This document shows positions 17,281 to 25,596 of a stretch of DNA of 64,000 nt, piece by piece. A model generated the notes under the pieces. The model did not search any database, was not told the DNA's origin, and saw only the letters and a program-made list of their open reading frames with translations. The stretch lies in the NCBI GenBank assembly GCA_963740455.1, contig CAVUEF010000007.1, forward strand, positions 434,001-498,000, given 5' to 3'. Both the position numbers and the translations under genes were made by a program. The number at the start of each line of letters is the position of its first letter. Positions within the stretch are counted from its first letter, which is position 1. This stretch comes from Paucibacter sp963740455. GTDB taxonomy: Bacteria; Pseudomonadota; Gammaproteobacteria; Burkholderiales; Burkholderiaceae_C.

Positions 17281-17794
17281 TGAGGTGCTTCCGGTGTGTT
17301 GACGCACGGGATGACCCTCGTGCTCATCGTCTAGCGACCTGCCGCACGAATGCGGCACAACGCACCGCGTTCGCCGTGCACATGCCTACCGGCCGCTTAC
17401 GCCCGCTGGACGCGGGCCCGCGGCTTGTCTGCTAGGGCAGACCACGGCATGGAATACAGCGCCACCCCTCTCCGCTTCGCTCCGGGGCAACCCTCTCGGA
17501 CGCCTCCGCTACCGTCACAAGCTGTGCTTGTCACGGCTTCACGCTGCGGGCAGTCGCTGGACGCGGCTGGTCTGCGACTCCGACAGGGTTGCCCCGGTGC
17601 TTCGCCCGGGGTGGCGGGGCTGCGCCCCCACCGACCTAGGCAGGCTGGGGCCTGCCACGCCCTAGGACCGGGCTTACGGTCGGCGGCTCCCCCGGGCCTG
17701 ATGGCGTTCCCGCGCAGCGGGATCGCCATCAGGTGCATGGGCTGGACGCCCACGCACCGCCGTCGCACGCGCAGCGGCCTCCAAACCCCGCGGT
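17281..17794. other. non-coding stretch with dense hairpin array
   Basis: No credible gene lies here; the plus-strand frame 17350-17901 has arbitrary composition and runs antisense into the next gene. At least seven strong hairpins stand close together: 17340-17357 (7-bp stem, CGAA loop), 17517-17531, 17592-17611, 17610-17632, 17639-17656 (within CCTAGG repeats), 17697-17733 (16 of 17 pairs, loop GCA) and 17733-17757. Such clusters occur at single-strand origins and packaging signals of rolling-circle replicons and in structured RNAs. Function here is unproven. Confidence 0.65.
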
Positions 17795-18325
17795 TCACTC
17801 AGACAGAGGCATCACGAAGAGGCTGCCGAAGGCAATGCCGACACTCAGCGCGTTCGCGAGGAAGACAAGCCAGAACTCCCGGCGTCGCACCTGAAACTTG
17901 AAACCGCGCCGGTAAATGTAGGCTTCGACGAAGGTATTGATGAAAACTGCCATCAAGAAGGTCGCCAGCCAGGTAACTGGATTGAACGTTCCCCAGTTCA
18001 ATGCGCGCATGTACAGCGCTCCAGGAAAGAATTCCCACGCGATGCCGGCGAGCGGAATGAGCAGAATTCCGACTGCACTTGAACCGAGGTTCGCCAGCAA
18101 GGTGGCCACCGCAGCCTTCCTCCACGTCAATGCGAACGCACGCTGAACGACAAGCCACTCAACCAACAAGCCGCAACTGATTGCCCACCAAGCAAAGGAA
18201 CGTATCTCGAGATAGAGCGCTGGCCAAACGACATCGGCATGCGCAGCGGTCGCACAAACGGCCAAGGCTGCCAGCACTACAGCTTTTCGATTACGAGTCA
18301 TCGGACGACTGTAGCTGAGGTTCAT
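17795..18325 (-). CDS. multi-pass membrane protein of unknown function
   Basis: The product has a signal-like N terminus (MTRNRKAVVLAALAVCATAAHA) and about four membrane segments: SFAWWAISCGLLVEWLVV, AVATLLANLGSSAVGILLIP, TWLATFLMAVFINTFVEAY and FWLVFLANALSVGIAFGSLF. I do not recognise a named family. It lies between the integrase and the hairpin array and looks like cargo. Starts at 18325 or 18301 are both possible; neither has a convincing ribosome site, and a perfect hairpin abuts the former. Confidence 0.65.
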   Translation of the reverse strand: MNLSYSRPMTRNRKAVVLAALAVCATAAHADVVWPALYLEIRSFAWWAISCGLLVEWLVVQRAFALTWRKAAVATLLANLGSSAVGILLIPLAGIAWEFFPGALYMRALNWGTFNPVTWLATFLMAVFINTFVEAYIYRRGFKFQVRRREFWLVFLANALSVGIAFGSLFVMPLSE

Positions 18326-18348
18326 GTGATCCCGCGCAGCGGGATCAC
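18326..18348. repeat. perfect hairpin sharing its core with 17708-17723
   Basis: GTGATCCCGC-GCA-GCGGGATCAC is a perfect 10-bp stem with loop GCA, directly before the membrane protein start. Its 16-base core TCCCGCGCAGCGGGAT (18330-18345) recurs exactly at 17708-17723 in another long hairpin, so the element carries a repeated hairpin module on both sides of this gene. Confidence 0.7.
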
Positions 18349-18406
18349 GTCCAAGAACACGCAACACCACTCGCACCCCGATGCGAGTTGAGTCTCTAGG
18401 GATTTC

Positions 18407-19705
18407 CTATCGAGCCTTTTCCCCGTTGGCATACACGTGCGCGTAGGGCTTCGGCTTCTCACCCTTCATCCGCAGCAGCACAGCCTCGACCTGCTCTGCT
18501 GACAGGCCCATGGCCTCGAACTGACCGAGTATCAGTTCCTCCGTCACCGTCCGCTGATGGGCGTCGAGTGCGCTGCGAACGTCAGGCGCCACCGCCAGCC
18601 CCTCGTCGTAAATCTCGATGGCCTGTGTCGAGTGGTGGCCGGTGACCTTGCGGATGGTGGCGTAGGGCATCCCCGCCTCGATGGCGCGAGAGATGAACTC
18701 CCGGCGCATGGCGTGCGCATGGAAGTCTTCGGGCACCACGCCGGCCTTGCGCAGCCGCTTCACGGCCGTGCTGTACGCGTAGGGACGCCACACGTCGGCC
18801 CCATCGCGCTCGGTCTTCCGGCCGCGCGTCGAGAACAGATAGGGGGAAGCCGCGTCGTGCTCCTGGGCGTGGCGGAGCTGGGCGTCTATCAGAGACAGCG
18901 CCTCGCCGGACAGCGGGATGCGCCGGTCCTCGCCCTTGTACTTGGTATCGCGGAACGTGAGCTCGGCATCGTGCATCCGCAGGTCGGCGCGGAGCGCGCC
19001 TGCCAGTTCGCCTGGCCGACAACCCAAGCGGCGCAGCAGCAACGCGAAGCGTGCAGACTCGGCGAGCTTGGGCTCGTCCCACGAGAAGACCGCCGACTCC
19101 AGCCGCGCCTGCTCCACGGCCGGCACACGCCGCTTGCGCTTGGACTGCCCAGGCCGGCTCACGCCCTTGAGGAAGTTGGCGCGTATGAGCCTGCGCCGCT
19201 GCGCCCAGGCGACGACCGCAGAGAGGGCCGCGACCTCCAGGCGCACGCTCGAAGGCGAGAGCTTCCGTTTGGTCTTGGGCGAGATGGCATTCGCGCGGAC
19301 GTCGATGTAGTCGTAGACGAGATGCGCGCGCTCCTCGAGGCGATGCAGCGAGTAGGCGCCGAGCTTGGCCAGCACCGGCTTGATGCGGCTCGCCTCGGTC
19401 TTGCGGGTGTAGTCGCTCTTGGCGCGGTACTCGTGGGACGCCTCGTATCGCTCCCAAAGGGCCGACAACGTGACGTCTGCGGGCCGCGCTGCGGCCTCGC
19501 ACTCGGCGACGAACGCCGCCTCGTGCGCCTTGGCATCGCGCTGGGTCGCGAAGACGCCCTCGCAGTTGGGGAACCCCTTGCGCCGCACCTGGACGCGCCA
19601 GCGCCCGTTCTCCAGCTTGTAGACCGACACCTCTCCCCCTTCGAATGCACAGAATGTGCACCGATTTTGCACAAGGGACGGAGGCTGGTCAAGGAGCGAG
19701 GTCAC
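18407..19705 (-). CDS. tyrosine recombinase integrase
   Basis: This integrase catalyses site-specific insertion and, with suitable factors, excision at the tRNA gene. The 432-residue product has an N-terminal DNA-binding region, a SAM-like core-binding domain, and a catalytic domain with the Arg (RLGCRPGELAG), the HxxR motif (HAMRREFISRAIEAG), GHHS and the nucleophile Tyr near IEIYDEG. It starts at a GTG (19705) after GAGGG; a second GTG at 19627 after GGGGGAGAG is an alternative. It lies 54 bases from the tRNA gene, transcribed away from it. Confidence 0.93.
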   Translation of the reverse strand: MTSLLDQPPSLVQNRCTFCAFEGGEVSVYKLENGRWRVQVRRKGFPNCEGVFATQRDAKAHEAAFVAECEAAARPADVTLSALWERYEASHEYRAKSDYTRKTEASRIKPVLAKLGAYSLHRLEERAHLVYDYIDVRANAISPKTKRKLSPSSVRLEVAALSAVVAWAQRRRLIRANFLKGVSRPGQSKRKRRVPAVEQARLESAVFSWDEPKLAESARFALLLRRLGCRPGELAGALRADLRMHDAELTFRDTKYKGEDRRIPLSGEALSLIDAQLRHAQEHDAASPYLFSTRGRKTERDGADVWRPYAYSTAVKRLRKAGVVPEDFHAHAMRREFISRAIEAGMPYATIRKVTGHHSTQAIEIYDEGLAVAPDVRSALDAHQRTVTEELILGQFEAMGLSAEQVEAVLLRMKGEKPKPYAHVYANGEKAR

Positions 19706-19759
19706 GAATGCCCTCGTTGCCTCAATCAGTTCTCATAGGAGAACCGACTGAGGAATGAG

Positions 19760-19805
19760 TGGTAGGCCGTGTAGGACTTGAACCTACGACCAAAGGATTA
19801 TGAGT
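19760..19805. repeat. attR: tRNA-side copy of the 46-bp boundary repeat
   Basis: These bases repeat 8620-8665 exactly. They run from the anticodon region to the CCA end of the tRNA gene, the usual crossover region for tyrosine recombinases that use tRNA genes. Confidence 0.93.
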
Positions 19806-19836
19806 CCTCTGCTCTGACCAGCTGAGCTAACGGCCC
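19760..19836 (-). tRNA. tRNA with CAT anticodon (Met, or Ile2)
   Basis: The 77-base gene folds with acceptor stem GGGCCGT/ACGGCCT (one G-U pair), a standard D arm (TAGCTCAGCTGGTCAGAGCA), anticodon loop with CAT in CTCATAA, T arm GTAGG-TTCAAGT-CCTAC and encoded CCA. CAT fits elongator Met or the lysidine-modified Ile2; the sequence alone does not decide. It is the integration site: its 3' part (19760-19805) now comes from the element, which restores a complete gene. Confidence 0.93.
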
Positions 19837-19906
19837 TCCGTATCGGCATGGCACCGAAGGCACGCATTGTAGGTGCATCGAGCGCGGCAGCTGTTGAGTG
19901 CCTGCC

Positions 19907-20923
19907 CTACTTCTGCGACAAGGCGTTGGTCACCAGGCGCGAGGTGATGTCGACGATCTGGATCATGCGGTCGTAGGCCATGCGGGTGGGGCCGATCACG
20001 CCCAGCGTGCCGACGATCTGGCCGTCGACCTCGTACGGCGCCGAGACGATGGACAGCTCTTCATAGGGAACGAACTGGCTCTCGCCGCCGATGTAGATGT
20101 GCACGCCTTCGGCGCGGCTCGACACGTCGAGCAATCGCATCAGCTGGGTTTTCTGTTCGAACAGGTCGAACAGGCGACGCAGGCTGCCCATGTCGTGACT
20201 GAAGTCCTGCACGGTAAGCAGGTTGCGCTCGCCCGAGATGACCATCTGCTCCTGGTTGCCTTGCATCGCTTCGGTGCTGACGGCCACGGCGGCCTGCATC
20301 AGCATCGCGATCTCGCTGCGCAGCGCGTCGACCTCGTGCTTCAGGCGCTCGCGCACGGCCTCTATCGTGAGGCCGGCGTAATGGGCGTTGAGGTGGTTGC
20401 TGGCCTCGATCAGCTGGCTCTGGGTGATGTCCTGGCTGGTGAAGATGACGCGGTTTTGCACGTCGCCGTCGGGTGCCACCAGGATCACCAGCACGCGCCG
20501 CTCACCCAGGCGCAGGAACTCGATGTGATGAAACACCGACGACTTGCGCGGCGTCGTGACCACGCCAACAAAATGCGAGAGGCTGGAGAGGATCTGCGCC
20601 GCATTGGCGATCACGCGCTGCGGCTGGTCGGGCAGCAGATGCGGCTCGATGTTCCCGTCCATGCGCTGGCCTATCGGCTTGGCGGTGAGCATGGTGTCGA
20701 CAAAGAGCCGATAGCCCTTCGCCGTGGGCACGCGCCCGGCGCTGGTGTGGGGGCTGGCGATCAGGCCCAGCTCTTCGAGGTCGGCCATCACATTGCGTAT
20801 CGTGGCCGCCGACAGCTCCAGGCTAGACGCCTTGGACAGCGTGCGCGAGCCCACCGGCTGGCCGTCGGCGATATAGCGTTCGACCAGGGTTTTCAGCAGG
20901 GATTTGGAGCGCTCGTCAAGCAT
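19907..20923 (-). CDS. hrcA: heat-inducible transcription repressor HrcA
   Basis: HrcA binds CIRCE operators before groESL and dnaK-type genes and needs GroEL to fold. The 338-residue product has the N-terminal winged helix (LVERYIADGQPVGSRTLSKA and AATIRNVMADLEELGLI), the inserted domain, and the C-terminal GAF-like domain (GTLGVIGPTRMAYDRMI). Divergent from nadK, as in many beta- and gammaproteobacteria. No CIRCE operator is evident in the 80-base gap. Confidence 0.96.
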   Translation of the reverse strand: MLDERSKSLLKTLVERYIADGQPVGSRTLSKASSLELSAATIRNVMADLEELGLIASPHTSAGRVPTAKGYRLFVDTMLTAKPIGQRMDGNIEPHLLPDQPQRVIANAAQILSSLSHFVGVVTTPRKSSVFHHIEFLRLGERRVLVILVAPDGDVQNRVIFTSQDITQSQLIEASNHLNAHYAGLTIEAVRERLKHEVDALRSEIAMLMQAAVAVSTEAMQGNQEQMVISGERNLLTVQDFSHDMGSLRRLFDLFEQKTQLMRLLDVSSRAEGVHIYIGGESQFVPYEELSIVSAPYEVDGQIVGTLGVIGPTRMAYDRMIQIVDITSRLVTNALSQK

Positions 20924-21003
20924 GCAGTCGATTGTACGGATTGCGGCACAAGGCAGGCACCAAGCTTGCGTCGGCGTGACATGCCTGTGGTGTAATCCGG
21001 CCC

Positions 21004-21879
21004 ATGGCGAAGCACTTCCGTCATGCGGCGATTGTGGGCAAGTTCCAGGCCCGGGGCATTCGCCCCGTGCTGGAAGAGGTCGCCCGCTTTTTGTCGCAAC
21101 AAGGTCTGGATGTTTCCCTGGAGCGAGAGACGGCGCTCAACACGGACATCACCGAGTTTCCTGCTCTATCGACCGACGAGTTGGGCGCGCAATGCGACCT
21201 GGCTGTGGTGGTGGGCGGAGACGGCACCATGCTCGGCTTCGGCCGCGAGATGGCACGCCACGGCACGCCGCTGGTGGGCATCAACCAGGGACGCCTGGGC
21301 TTCGTGACCGACATCCCGATCGAGCAATACCGCGACACCCTGCTGCCGATGCTGACGGGCGACTACGAGCGCGAGCACCGCTCCATGCTCGAAGGCGACG
21401 TGTGGCGCGAGGGGCGCTGCATCTACGAAGGCCTGGCCATGAACGACGTGGTGGTGACGCGCGCCGGCACGGCCAGCATGATCGAGGTGAAGATCGACGT
21501 GGGCGACGAGTTCGTCGCCAATTTGCGCGCCGACGGTTTGATCGTCGCTTCGCCCACCGGGTCGACCGCCTATGCGCTGTCGGCAGGCGGCCCGATCCTG
21601 CACCCCGGTATCTCGGGCTGGGTGCTGGTGCCGATCGCCTCGCACACGCTGAGCAACCGACCCATCGTGCTGCCCGACACCTTTGCGGTGAGCATAGAGA
21701 TCGTGGCCGGGCGCGACATCAGCGTGAACTTCGACATGCACAGCCTGGCCGCCCTGATGCACGGCGACCGCATCATGGTGCGCCGCTCCGAGCATCAGGT
21801 GTGCTTCCTGCACCCGCGCGGCTGGAGCTATTACGCGACGCTGCGCCGCAAGCTGCGCTGGAACGAGGGCCTGGGCTGA
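21004..21879 (+). CDS. nadK: NAD kinase
   Basis: NadK makes NADP from NAD and ATP. The 291-residue product has the catalytic GGDGTMLGFGR motif with its Asp, NQGRLGFVTDI, the substrate motif NDVVVTR, and SPTGSTAYALSAGGPI. Its stop overlaps the recN start (TGATG), so nadK and recN are translationally coupled. Confidence 0.96.
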   Translation: MAKHFRHAAIVGKFQARGIRPVLEEVARFLSQQGLDVSLERETALNTDITEFPALSTDELGAQCDLAVVVGGDGTMLGFGREMARHGTPLVGINQGRLGFVTDIPIEQYRDTLLPMLTGDYEREHRSMLEGDVWREGRCIYEGLAMNDVVVTRAGTASMIEVKIDVGDEFVANLRADGLIVASPTGSTAYALSAGGPILHPGISGWVLVPIASHTLSNRPIVLPDTFAVSIEIVAGRDISVNFDMHSLAALMHGDRIMVRRSEHQVCFLHPRGWSYYATLRRKLRWNEGLG

Positions 21880-23591
21880 TGTTGCGGCGCATGTCCTTGC
21901 GCGACTTCGTGATCGTGCATGCGCTCGAGCTCGAACTGGACGGCGGATTCTCGGTACTGACCGGCGAGACCGGCGCCGGCAAGTCGATTCTGGTCGACGC
22001 CTTGCAGCTCGCGCTCGGTAGCCGGGGCGACGCCGGCGTGGTGCGCGAGGGCGCGGCGCGCGCCGAGATCTGCGCCGAGTTCGATACGCCGCCGGGACTG
22101 CAATCCTGGCTCGTTGATGCCGGCTTCGATGCCGCGGACAGCTTGCTGCTCAAGCGCGTGATCGACGCGCAGGGCAAGAGCCGCGCCTGGATCAACGGCA
22201 GCGCCGCCACGGTGGGGCAGTTGCGCGAGCTGGCCGACCACCTGGTCGACATCCACGGCCAGCACGCCTGGCAGGGGCTGACCCGGGCGCCGTCGGTGCG
22301 CGCCTTGCTCGACGCCTATGCGCAACTCGACACCGCCGCGCTGGGCCTGGCGTGGCAGCAGTGGAAGCTGGCTGCCGAGCGCATCGCCGCCGCGCGCAAA
22401 AGCCACGACGAGCTGGCGCGCGAACGCGAGCGGCTGAGCTGGCAGATCGGCGAACTCGACCGCCTCGCGCCCGGCGCCGACGAATGGATTGAGTTGAGCG
22501 CCGAGCACCAGCGCCTGGCGCACGCGCAAAGCCTGATGGACGCTGCGCGCCTGGCATTGAACGTGACGAGCGAGCTTGATACCAGCGCCGAGACGCTGAC
22601 CGCACGCGCCATCGACGCGCTGTCGGCAGTCATGGACTACGACGCGAATCTCACGCCGGTGATCGAGGCCTTGCAAGGCGCGCAGGCGCAACTGCAGGAC
22701 GCGACGCACAGCCTGGCGAGCTATTTGTCGGACGCCGATCTGGAGCCCGAGCGCTTGAACGAGCTCGACGCGCGCATGTCGGCCTGGATGGGCCTGGCGC
22801 GCCGCTACCGCCGAACACCCGCCGAGCTGCCCGCGCTGCACGCGCAGTGGCGCATTGAACTCGCCGCACTCGACGCTGCCAGCGATATGCAAAGCCTGGA
22901 GCGCGCGCTGCACGCCGCGCTCGACGCCTATGCGGCGCAGGCAGGGCGGGTGAGCGCGGCGCGCGCCAAGGCGGCGCCCAAATTGTCGGATGCGGTCTCT
23001 GCGGCGATGCAGCAGCTCGGCATGAGCGGCGGCCGCTTCGACGTAGCGCTGCTGGCGCAGGCCGAGCCGCAAAGCTTTGGCATGGAGTCGGCCGAGTTTC
23101 TGGTGGCGGGTCATGCGGGCAGCACGCCGCGGCCATTGGCCAAGGTGGCGTCGGGCGGCGAGCTGTCGCGCATCGCGCTGGCGATTGCCGTCACGACCTG
23201 CCAGATCGACAAGGCGCAGGCGAGCGCCCCCTGCCTGATCTTCGACGAGATCGACGCCGGCGTGGGCGGCGCGGTGGCCGAAACCGTGGGCCGCCTGATG
23301 GGTCAGCTCGGGCGCGAACGCCAGGTGCTTGCCGTCACGCACCTGCCGCAGGTGGCGGCTTGTGCCGACCATCATTTCGTGGTGTCCAAGATCGCCAGCG
23401 CGGGTGGCGCCGCAAGCGTCGTGCAAGGCGTGCGGTTCGAGGCCCGGGTGGCCGAGGTAGCGCGCATGCTGGGAGGCGAGCGCCTGTCGTCGACCAGCCT
23501 CGCGCATGCGCAGGAAATGCTGGCTTTGTCGACCAGCGCCGCGTCTGCCGCGCCGGCAAGACCTGACCCCATCAGGAAGATCAAGCCATGA
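21879..23591 (+). CDS. recN: DNA repair protein RecN
   Basis: RecN is an SMC-like ATPase acting early in double-strand break repair. The 570-residue product begins MLRRMSLRDFVIVHALEL, has Walker A (GETGAGKSILVDALQLALG), a long Ala/Arg-rich coiled coil in the middle, the ABC signature (VASGGELSRIALAI) and Walker B (IFDEIDAGVGG). I start it at the ATG overlapping the nadK stop; longer upstream frame sequence is antisense noise. It ends with ATGA overlap into rapZ. A dispersed 15-base motif lies near its 3' end (23556-23570). Confidence 0.96.
   Translation: MLRRMSLRDFVIVHALELELDGGFSVLTGETGAGKSILVDALQLALGSRGDAGVVREGAARAEICAEFDTPPGLQSWLVDAGFDAADSLLLKRVIDAQGKSRAWINGSAATVGQLRELADHLVDIHGQHAWQGLTRAPSVRALLDAYAQLDTAALGLAWQQWKLAAERIAAARKSHDELARERERLSWQIGELDRLAPGADEWIELSAEHQRLAHAQSLMDAARLALNVTSELDTSAETLTARAIDALSAVMDYDANLTPVIEALQGAQAQLQDATHSLASYLSDADLEPERLNELDARMSAWMGLARRYRRTPAELPALHAQWRIELAALDAASDMQSLERALHAALDAYAAQAGRVSAARAKAAPKLSDAVSAAMQQLGMSGGRFDVALLAQAEPQSFGMESAEFLVAGHAGSTPRPLAKVASGGELSRIALAIAVTTCQIDKAQASAPCLIFDEIDAGVGGAVAETVGRLMGQLGRERQVLAVTHLPQVAACADHHFVVSKIASAGGAASVVQGVRFEARVAEVARMLGGERLSSTSLAHAQEMLALSTSAASAAPARPDPIRKIKP
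23556..23570 (-). repeat. dispersed motif GGGGTCAGGTCTTGC, copy 1
   Basis: Exact 15-base copy on the minus strand within the last codons of recN. The same 15 bases occur at 38866-38880 and 48880-48894. Confidence 0.7.
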
Positions 23592-24508
23592 GTGCAGACA
23601 CCGATTCCGCGTTCGGCGAGCTTGCCGAGGGCCTCATGCCGCGCGACCTGGTGCTCGTCACCGGCATTTCTGGATCGGGCAAATCGGTGGCCATGCACGC
23701 GCTTGAAGACGCCGGCTATTTTTGCGTGGACAACCTCCCGCCCGAGCTGCTGACCGAGTTTTTGCGCCTGGAGTCAAAGCGCGAAACGCGCCATCTGGCG
23801 ATTGCCATGGACGCCCGCAGCGCCAGTTCGTTGCCGCAGCTGCTGCCCATGCTCAAGAGGCTGCGCGTCCAGGGTGTGAACGTGCGGTCGATCTTTCTGG
23901 ACGCCAGCACCGATGCGCTGGTGCACCGCTTCTCGGAGACGCGCCGCAGCCATCCGCTCAGCAAGCCGGGCGACGATTCGGGCGATGTGCGACGCATCCT
24001 GATCGACTCGATCGATCTCGAGCGCGAACTGCTGGCGGGCATACGCGCCGAGTCGACCGTGCTCGACACCAGCAGTTTGCGCCCGGCTCAACTGAGCTCG
24101 TGGGTGCGCAATCTGGTCAACGTGAAGGGCACGACGCTGACGCTGGTGTTCGAGTCGTTTGCCTTCAAGCATGGGGTGCCGCTGGACGCCGACTTCGTGT
24201 TCGACGTGCGCGTGCTGCCCAACCCCTATTACCTGCGCGAGCTGCGGTCGCTCGATGGCCGCGACGCCCTGGTGGTGGCCTATCTGGAGGCCCAGCCCGA
24301 GGTGACCACGATGCTGGCGCAGATCAGCGCGTTCTTCACCCACTGGCTGCCGGCCTTCGAGACCGACCACCGCAGCTATCTGACGGTGGCCATAGGCTGC
24401 ACCGGTGGCCAGCATCGCTCGGTCTATATGGTGGAATACCTGGCGCGCCAGTTCGCCAGCCACGGCGCCACCTTGACGCGCCACCGCGAACTCGACGGCC
24501 GAAGCTAG
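23588..24508 (+). CDS. rapZ: RNase adapter protein RapZ
   Basis: RapZ is a nucleotide-binding protein; in Escherichia coli it binds small RNA GlmZ and guides RNase E, linking amino sugar supply to GlmS. The 306-residue product has Walker A (GISGSGKS), an EDAGYFCVDNLPPELL segment, FDVRVLPNPYY and the C-terminal GCTGGQHRSVYMVEYLA signature. It overlaps recN by four bases upstream and mutY (convergent) by four bases downstream. Confidence 0.95.
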   Translation: MSADTDSAFGELAEGLMPRDLVLVTGISGSGKSVAMHALEDAGYFCVDNLPPELLTEFLRLESKRETRHLAIAMDARSASSLPQLLPMLKRLRVQGVNVRSIFLDASTDALVHRFSETRRSHPLSKPGDDSGDVRRILIDSIDLERELLAGIRAESTVLDTSSLRPAQLSSWVRNLVNVKGTTLTLVFESFAFKHGVPLDADFVFDVRVLPNPYYLRELRSLDGRDALVVAYLEAQPEVTTMLAQISAFFTHWLPAFETDHRSYLTVAIGCTGGQHRSVYMVEYLARQFASHGATLTRHRELDGRS

Positions 24509-25596
24509 CCTCTAGTGCGTGTGTCGAGCAGCCGCTTCAGGGGCGCCGGCACCGCATAGCTCGGCAGCGACTCGCGCGCAACCCACTCGCCCGGGCCCGA
24601 CATCGGCGTTGCGCGGCTCAGGCACGCCTGGCGCGGGTGCAGCAGCCAGTCGAAATGCGTCAGGCTGTGCGCGATGCTCGGCAAGGCAAGCAACTCGGCG
24701 TCCAACTGAAACGCCTGCGCGCGCAGCGCCGCCTCGTCATCGAACATAGGCAGCGTCCACAAGCCCGCCCAGACGCCGCTGTCGGGACGCCGGGTGAGCC
24801 AGACGCGGCCTTCGCATTCGACCCACAACCACCAGTTTTCGCGCAGGCCGCGATTGAGCTTGCGGGTCTTCACCGGGAAGCGCTCCGGATGGCCCGACTT
24901 GCGGCCGGCGCACAACTCGGCGACCGGGCACCGCCCGCATTGCGGCGCTTTCAGGCTGCACAGCGTGGCGCCCAGATCCATCAGCCCCTGGGTATAGGGG
25001 GACAGGTCTTGCGGATCTTGATCTGGCAACAAGTCGGTGGCGTGGCGCCACAGCGCGCGCTCATTGGCGGCCTTGGCCAGGTCGCCGTCGAAGGCCAGCA
25101 CGCGGCCGAGAACGCGCTTGACATTGCCGTCCAGAATCGCGACACGCTCGCCAAAGCAGAAGGTGGCGATCGCGGCGGCCGTCGAGCGGCCGATGCCCGG
25201 CAGCCCGGCGAGCTGTTCGCTGCTGGCCGGAAAGCCGCCGCCATGCTCAGCCACCACCGCCTGGGCGCAGCGGTGCAGATTGCGCGCGCGGCTGTAGTAA
25301 CCGAGGCCCGCCCACAACGCCAGCACTTCGTCGAGTTGCGCTTGCGCCAAGGCGCGCACGTCGGGAAAGCGGTCGAGAAAGCGCTGGTAATAAGCCAGCA
25401 CGGTGGCGACCTGGGTCTGCTGCAACATGATCTCGGACAACCAGACGCGATAGGGGTCGCGCGTGTTCTGCCACGGCAGTTGATGGCGGCCGTGAACTCT
25501 TTGCCAGGCAATCAAGGCCGGAGCGAAATGCCGGATCAGTCCGGCTGGCAGGACGGCGGGCCGCGATGTCTCATTCACCGCTGGCACGTTGCTCAC
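24505..25596 (-). CDS. mutY: A/G-specific adenine DNA glycosylase MutY
   Basis: MutY removes adenine mispaired with 8-oxoguanine, working with MutM. The 363-residue product has LPWQNTRDPYRVWLSEIMLQ, the helix-hairpin-helix GLPGIGRSTAAAI, the catalytic Asp region (FGERVAILDGNVKRVL) and the four cysteines of a 4Fe-4S cluster (C-x6-C-x2-C-x5-C in LCSLKAPQCGRCPVAELC), then a NUDIX-like C-terminal domain for 8-oxoG recognition. GTG start overlapping the dynamin-like gene stop. Confidence 0.95.
   Translation of the reverse strand: MSNVPAVNETSRPAVLPAGLIRHFAPALIAWQRVHGRHQLPWQNTRDPYRVWLSEIMLQQTQVATVLAYYQRFLDRFPDVRALAQAQLDEVLALWAGLGYYSRARNLHRCAQAVVAEHGGGFPASSEQLAGLPGIGRSTAAAIATFCFGERVAILDGNVKRVLGRVLAFDGDLAKAANERALWRHATDLLPDQDPQDLSPYTQGLMDLGATLCSLKAPQCGRCPVAELCAGRKSGHPERFPVKTRKLNRGLRENWWLWVECEGRVWLTRRPDSGVWAGLWTLPMFDDEAALRAQAFQLDAELLALPSIAHSLTHFDWLLHPRQACLSRATPMSGPGEWVARESLPSYAVPAPLKRLLDTRTRG

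Larger units (their letters stand above)
8620..19805. mobile_element. tRNA-integrated element with nickase-helicase replication gene
   Basis: An 11.2-kb element lies between exact 46-bp repeats, with a tyrosine integrase 54 bases from the tRNA gene. Its own genes all lie on the minus strand: integrase, membrane protein, winged-helix protein, HUH replication protein continuing into a helicase, and a 108-residue unknown. Two insertion sequences sit inside the replication gene. I see no capsid, packaging, coupling protein or type IV secretion gene, so it is neither a complete phage nor a conjugative element. It could be a phage satellite, a mobilisable element or a plasmid-like integrative element. 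Confidence 0.88.

Noticed and set aside
17281..17794. CRISPR array
   Set aside because: The hairpins differ in sequence, there are no regular repeats and spacers, and no cas genes are near.
17350..17901. Plus-strand gene of 183 codons
   Set aside because: Composition is arbitrary, it runs antisense into the membrane protein gene, and the region is explained by hairpins.
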